The notes beneath the pieces are model-generated. The model was given only the letters and a program-made list of their open reading frames with translations. It did no database searches and was not told the DNA's origin. A DNA stretch of 64,000 bases from positions 25,624,484 to 25,688,483 of the forward strand of contig NC_044503.1 of NCBI RefSeq assembly GCF_902362185.1. Reading direction: 5' to 3'. Source of the stretch: Chanos chanos. Its lineage: Eukaryota > Chordata > Actinopteri > Gonorynchiformes > Chanidae. The position numbers were made by a program, and so were the translations under genes. Shown here one piece after another: positions 60,612-64,000 of the stretch. The stretch's first letter is position 1; each line of letters starts with the position of its first letter.

Positions 60612-63178
60612 CCCTTCTCTCTCTTGCTCTCCCTTTCTTAAATGAGACCAACAAAATTTTGTTTTTCTCCCCTTTGGAAGCTTATGCGGTATCTGCGTTT
60701 GCTCTGGTCTTAATGTTGGTGGAATTGAATGGTATTCAAATGGGAAGCTGGTGGAGTTGCATACTTCCCTCTCTGTATATTGACGTGTCGGTGGTTAAAC
60801 GGTGCAGCCGCTGAAATAACACACGTCTAATGTTGTTAGGGCACCGGTGAAGCACTCTGTAACCCTTGCTTATGCAGTCTTGAAATGTTCCCCGACAGTT
60901 TCCAGCTGGACCGTCTTGAAACTGCAGATGTGTCCATGAAGTTTGCTGACAACAAACAAGTCAAAATCTCTCTAATTTTTCTCTTTTGTTGACAGGTTTT
61001 TATCTCAATGTCCAGTGATCGAAGTTGAAGCTGTTTTCATTGGCATCGCTTCTTCTTGTTTAATATCATTCAAAGCTCTGGGTTTTGATGTTTGATTTTT
61101 ATTTATTTTTTTGTCAGTGTGCATGCTCTCCACTTTGATTAAAATAATGTCACATATTTTGATATGAAACAAAATTGTCACCATGTGTTAATTGCCATCA
61201 GATTAGTATAAAAACATGTTTTTCCCTCGACTAAATATTTGATACTCAGAATGATTTAATCACACTATGAAATGACAATTCTTACACCCAGTGGAGAAAA
61301 AAAAAATTATAGCATTCACAATCAGAAGTGCCTCACTGTAAAACAGCATGAACTAGATTGAAGTACTGATTTTCTTTCCTTCTTTTTTTTTCTCAAAGAT
61401 TTTCTTTTTCAGGGACATGTCAGTGTCTCTGTGGTATGTCAACTGGCCTCTTACAGCACATTTAATAATAAAATTGGCTTTGTCTTATTGGATATTGTTT
61501 GTCATCGAATATTATTTATTAATGGTCCCGGTGTCAGTCAAAGGAAAGATAATAAAGCCCTCAATGTATTAAAGTTCTGAACTTAGAAAGCTGGTCAGAA
61601 GATTGGTCATTTCTATGGTTTAAGAAGAAGCCCTAGCTGGTTTCGCTCTGTTCTTACTGTCAGCTCTGTTACGGATGAGTTTCTCGGTGAATGTCTGGGT
61701 CGCGAGGAACCTTTGTCTGAAGCAGCAGTGTTGCTATCCATGATTTGGTCAGAACTGCCCAGATGAAACACAACCTATTAAAGTTTTGAAAACAGCCTTT
61801 CATTGTATGACATGTCACGGCCCGTGTCTTTTGTTTATATTAGAACTGGCCAATAAATAAATAAATAAATAAATCTGATAAAAGTTTGTTCGAATTCCTT
61901 AGGCCTAATAACATTTTCTGAGCTACAGGATTACGCAAAATTTTGCTTTCAAAATGATGGCATCTTTACCCGCAAATTTAATACGTTTGGTTTGACCCGT
62001 AGTGTTAATCTCAAGCCAATCGATAGATCTACACCAAAAGCCCTGAAGGCCGTAGGCAACACACAGCTCCGTCGTCACTGTATCTGCAGACTGGATGACC
62101 CGCCTTTAGATGAGAGTCTAGGCCTTGTTGGTATTGTTGTGAACCCTGTTGTTTGTTTATTTATTTATTTATTTTTGGACTCGTTTCACCCTTACTGTCC
62201 TTTATCAACGTTTTCTACAGACTTTTATGATAATATTACTGTTGTCACCGATATTTTAGAGTCATTACATTATGTTTGTTTTCTCAGACAGAACAATTAT
62301 GGGAATGAAATTCCTGTCACAGCTCACGGTTTTTTGTTTCAGTCATGATAGTATTGGTGTCACGGCTTCTTGCCTTTGAAGTCAAATACTGAGAGCGTGT
62401 TCAGGATTCTACTCATTTAGAGAGAGATATTAAAATCTCACTGCAGAGTCATGGTTAGATACCCGCTTGGCAGAAACTCTATTCAGAGGAATTGAAAAGC
62501 ATTGAAAATGTATGACGGCGCTGCGATATTCGTTAATAAATCTCACCGGTTCAGATCAACAGACTTTATAACTTGTGTTTGCCGCCGAGCTAAACCCTTG
62601 TTATCGCCATAATCAACGCTGTAATCTGTCCTACACGAGACTTCGCTCGCGCGAGTTACAGCTCGTTTGTTTGTCTGGGAGTCGGTGTGTTTTAGGGAGT
62701 TATAATTGGCCGAAAAATGTGACTATGATGACCGAATACGTGCCAGGGTACGTTTAATCTGTTCATTGTGCATTGTTTCAGTGAAATGAATTCGCTGTGT
62801 TGTGCAGTTCCTGAGTGACGGGCGGGCACAGACAAGGCAGTTAATGGCAGCTATTACGCGTATGAGGTTTCATACATGCCGGGAAAAAAAAAAGAAAAGA
62901 AAAAGGATCAGAACAACAACAGAGTCGTTCTCCGTCGCCTCTTTTTTTCGCCAACACAGTTTGTGGCCTCCGGCTGCCGCGAAAGCTGGTGATACTTCAT
63001 ACTTGGACTTAGTATCATAGCGCCACAGACGACGCAAGCTGTCTCTGTGCGCTGAGATGTGCTTGCACTGTGTGTCATTGGGTTCTTTTGCGTGTTGTTT
63101 TGTGTTTTGTTGTTTTTTTGGGGGGGGGGGCGTGGGGGGGGGGGGCTTAGGGGTATACTCAGAGAGTGAGCCTCTGTA

Positions 63179-63236
<58 letters not shown>

Positions 63237-63497
63237 CTGTAACATCTTATAATTCCGTGTGTTCAGGTACAGTGATACTGTATATTTCTCTGGAGTTCTA
63301 TGAGACGTGGAAGTCCCTCCTCTCCACCCAATGGTGAAGGGTCTCACAGAAATCCTCTCTCTGGTGATGTTGAATACTGCTTCCAGATTACCATATCATT
63401 ACCATATCATTACCATATCATTACAGAACCACAGCTCGTGTTGGTGTCTGTGGACATGGTATCAGCTCATCAAGAGATTCAGCCATCCCCACGCCTA

Positions 63498-63545
63498 TCT
63501 CTCTCACTCACTTTCTCTCTCTCTCCCTGTCTCTCTCTCTCTCTC

Positions 63546-63583
<38 letters not shown>

Positions 63584-63600
63584 TTTCTCTCTCTCACATT
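63498..63600. repeat. (CT)n microsatellite
   Basis: About 100 bp, nearly all CT. Confidence 0.9.
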
Positions 63601-64000
63601 CACTGTCTCCTACCCTCATCCCTCGTTCTCTGACTCTCTAAGGTCGTGCTGCTTAAACTCCTCTGCCCACTCCTCTACATCTGTTTGTTATCTGCTTTCA
63701 AATTCTCTCAGAGACAAATTATAGAAATTGTTTACTTCGCGTGGCGAGACAATCAACAGTTAAATTCGGTTAACCCTTCAGTCCACGGAAAATAAAGTTT
63801 CTATTGCCGGGGGTTTTTGAAACATTTCATTTGTTTACATATTCAGCTACTACGTACATTCCCCCGTACATCTTCCCTTTGACTGTCATCTTTTTATAAA
63901 TTAAATTTGATATCATCTTCATTAGCGATTTCTCTTCGTCTTTTTGGCTGTGCTAGGGGTACTTAAAGCAAAGACATGCCTCTGCCAATTTATGGTTCTA

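Larger units (their letters stand above)
59018..64000. other. Non-coding region at the right edge
   Basis: It holds simple repeats (CA 60059-60102, G run about 60250-60267, CT 60575-60640, GT/GA 63179-63237, CT about 63498-63600) and unique sequence. A relatively CpG-rich stretch at 62500-63060 includes the palindrome CTCGCGCGAG. Unique AT-rich stretches at 59570-59760 and 60300-60540 could be conserved non-coding elements, but nothing in the sequence alone proves it. Confidence 0.4.

Noticed and set aside
62500-63060. CpG-richer stretch as a gene promoter
   Set aside because: No start exon, no clear core-promoter motif and no neighbouring coding sequence; left as unassigned.

Overview
The window is vertebrate nuclear DNA, almost certainly from a ray-finned (teleost-type) fish. 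Genes have short exons with GT-AG introns, microsatellites (CA/TG, CT/GA, AT, long G or C runs) are everywhere, the transposons are fish-type, and gene content and order match parts of human chromosome 6. No prokaryotic features, CRISPR arrays, rRNA or tRNA genes were seen.

Layout. (1) 1-870: the last two exons of ZUP1 (+), a K63-linked deubiquitinase. (2) 2199-7951: an old, broken LTR retrotransposon on the minus strand with a 4-bp target duplication. Its integrase lies upstream of its reverse transcriptase, the pol order of Gmr1-like Ty3/Gypsy elements, and a 566-bp hAT-like DNA element sits inside it. (3) 8.6-12.3 kb: a complete 7-exon cytosolic sulfotransferase gene of SULT3 type (+). (4) 13.1-16.0 kb: complete RWDD1 (-), 7 coding exons. 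(5) 17.9-22.0 kb: two tandem calcium-homeostasis-modulator channel genes (-), CALHM5-like and CALHM6-like. (6) 24.2-37.2 kb: complete KLHL32 (+), 10 coding exons, 620 residues. (7) 39.4-52.5 kb: complete MMS22L (-), 24 coding exons, 1243 residues, tail to tail with KLHL32. (8) 52.5-64 kb: the MMS22L promoter region, then about 10 kb of mostly non-coding DNA with one isolated exon-like stretch (58.84-59.02 kb) resembling a proprotein-convertase prodomain.

The genes do not form an operon or pathway; each is a separate vertebrate gene. The left block (ZUP1, SULT3, RWDD1, CALHM5/6) corresponds to human 6q22.1 (and the mouse Sult3a region), the right block (KLHL32, MMS22L) to human 6q16.1. The junction lies in the roughly 2.2 kb between CALHM6 and KLHL32. 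Exon models were built by hand from splice sites, reading phase and remembered family sequences. KLHL32 and MMS22L reproduce the human protein lengths as I remember them, which supports the models.

Most interesting observations: the integrase-before-RT order of the fossil element; tandem repeats that copied 5' splice sites in RWDD1 and MMS22L; a 102-nt stop-free, in-frame intron in MMS22L; a decayed copy of the KLHL32 exon 5 acceptor region in KLHL32 intron 2; two perfect homeodomain-type inverted repeats in a KLHL32 intron; and several enhancer-like intronic blocks. I found no convincing wholly new biological system.
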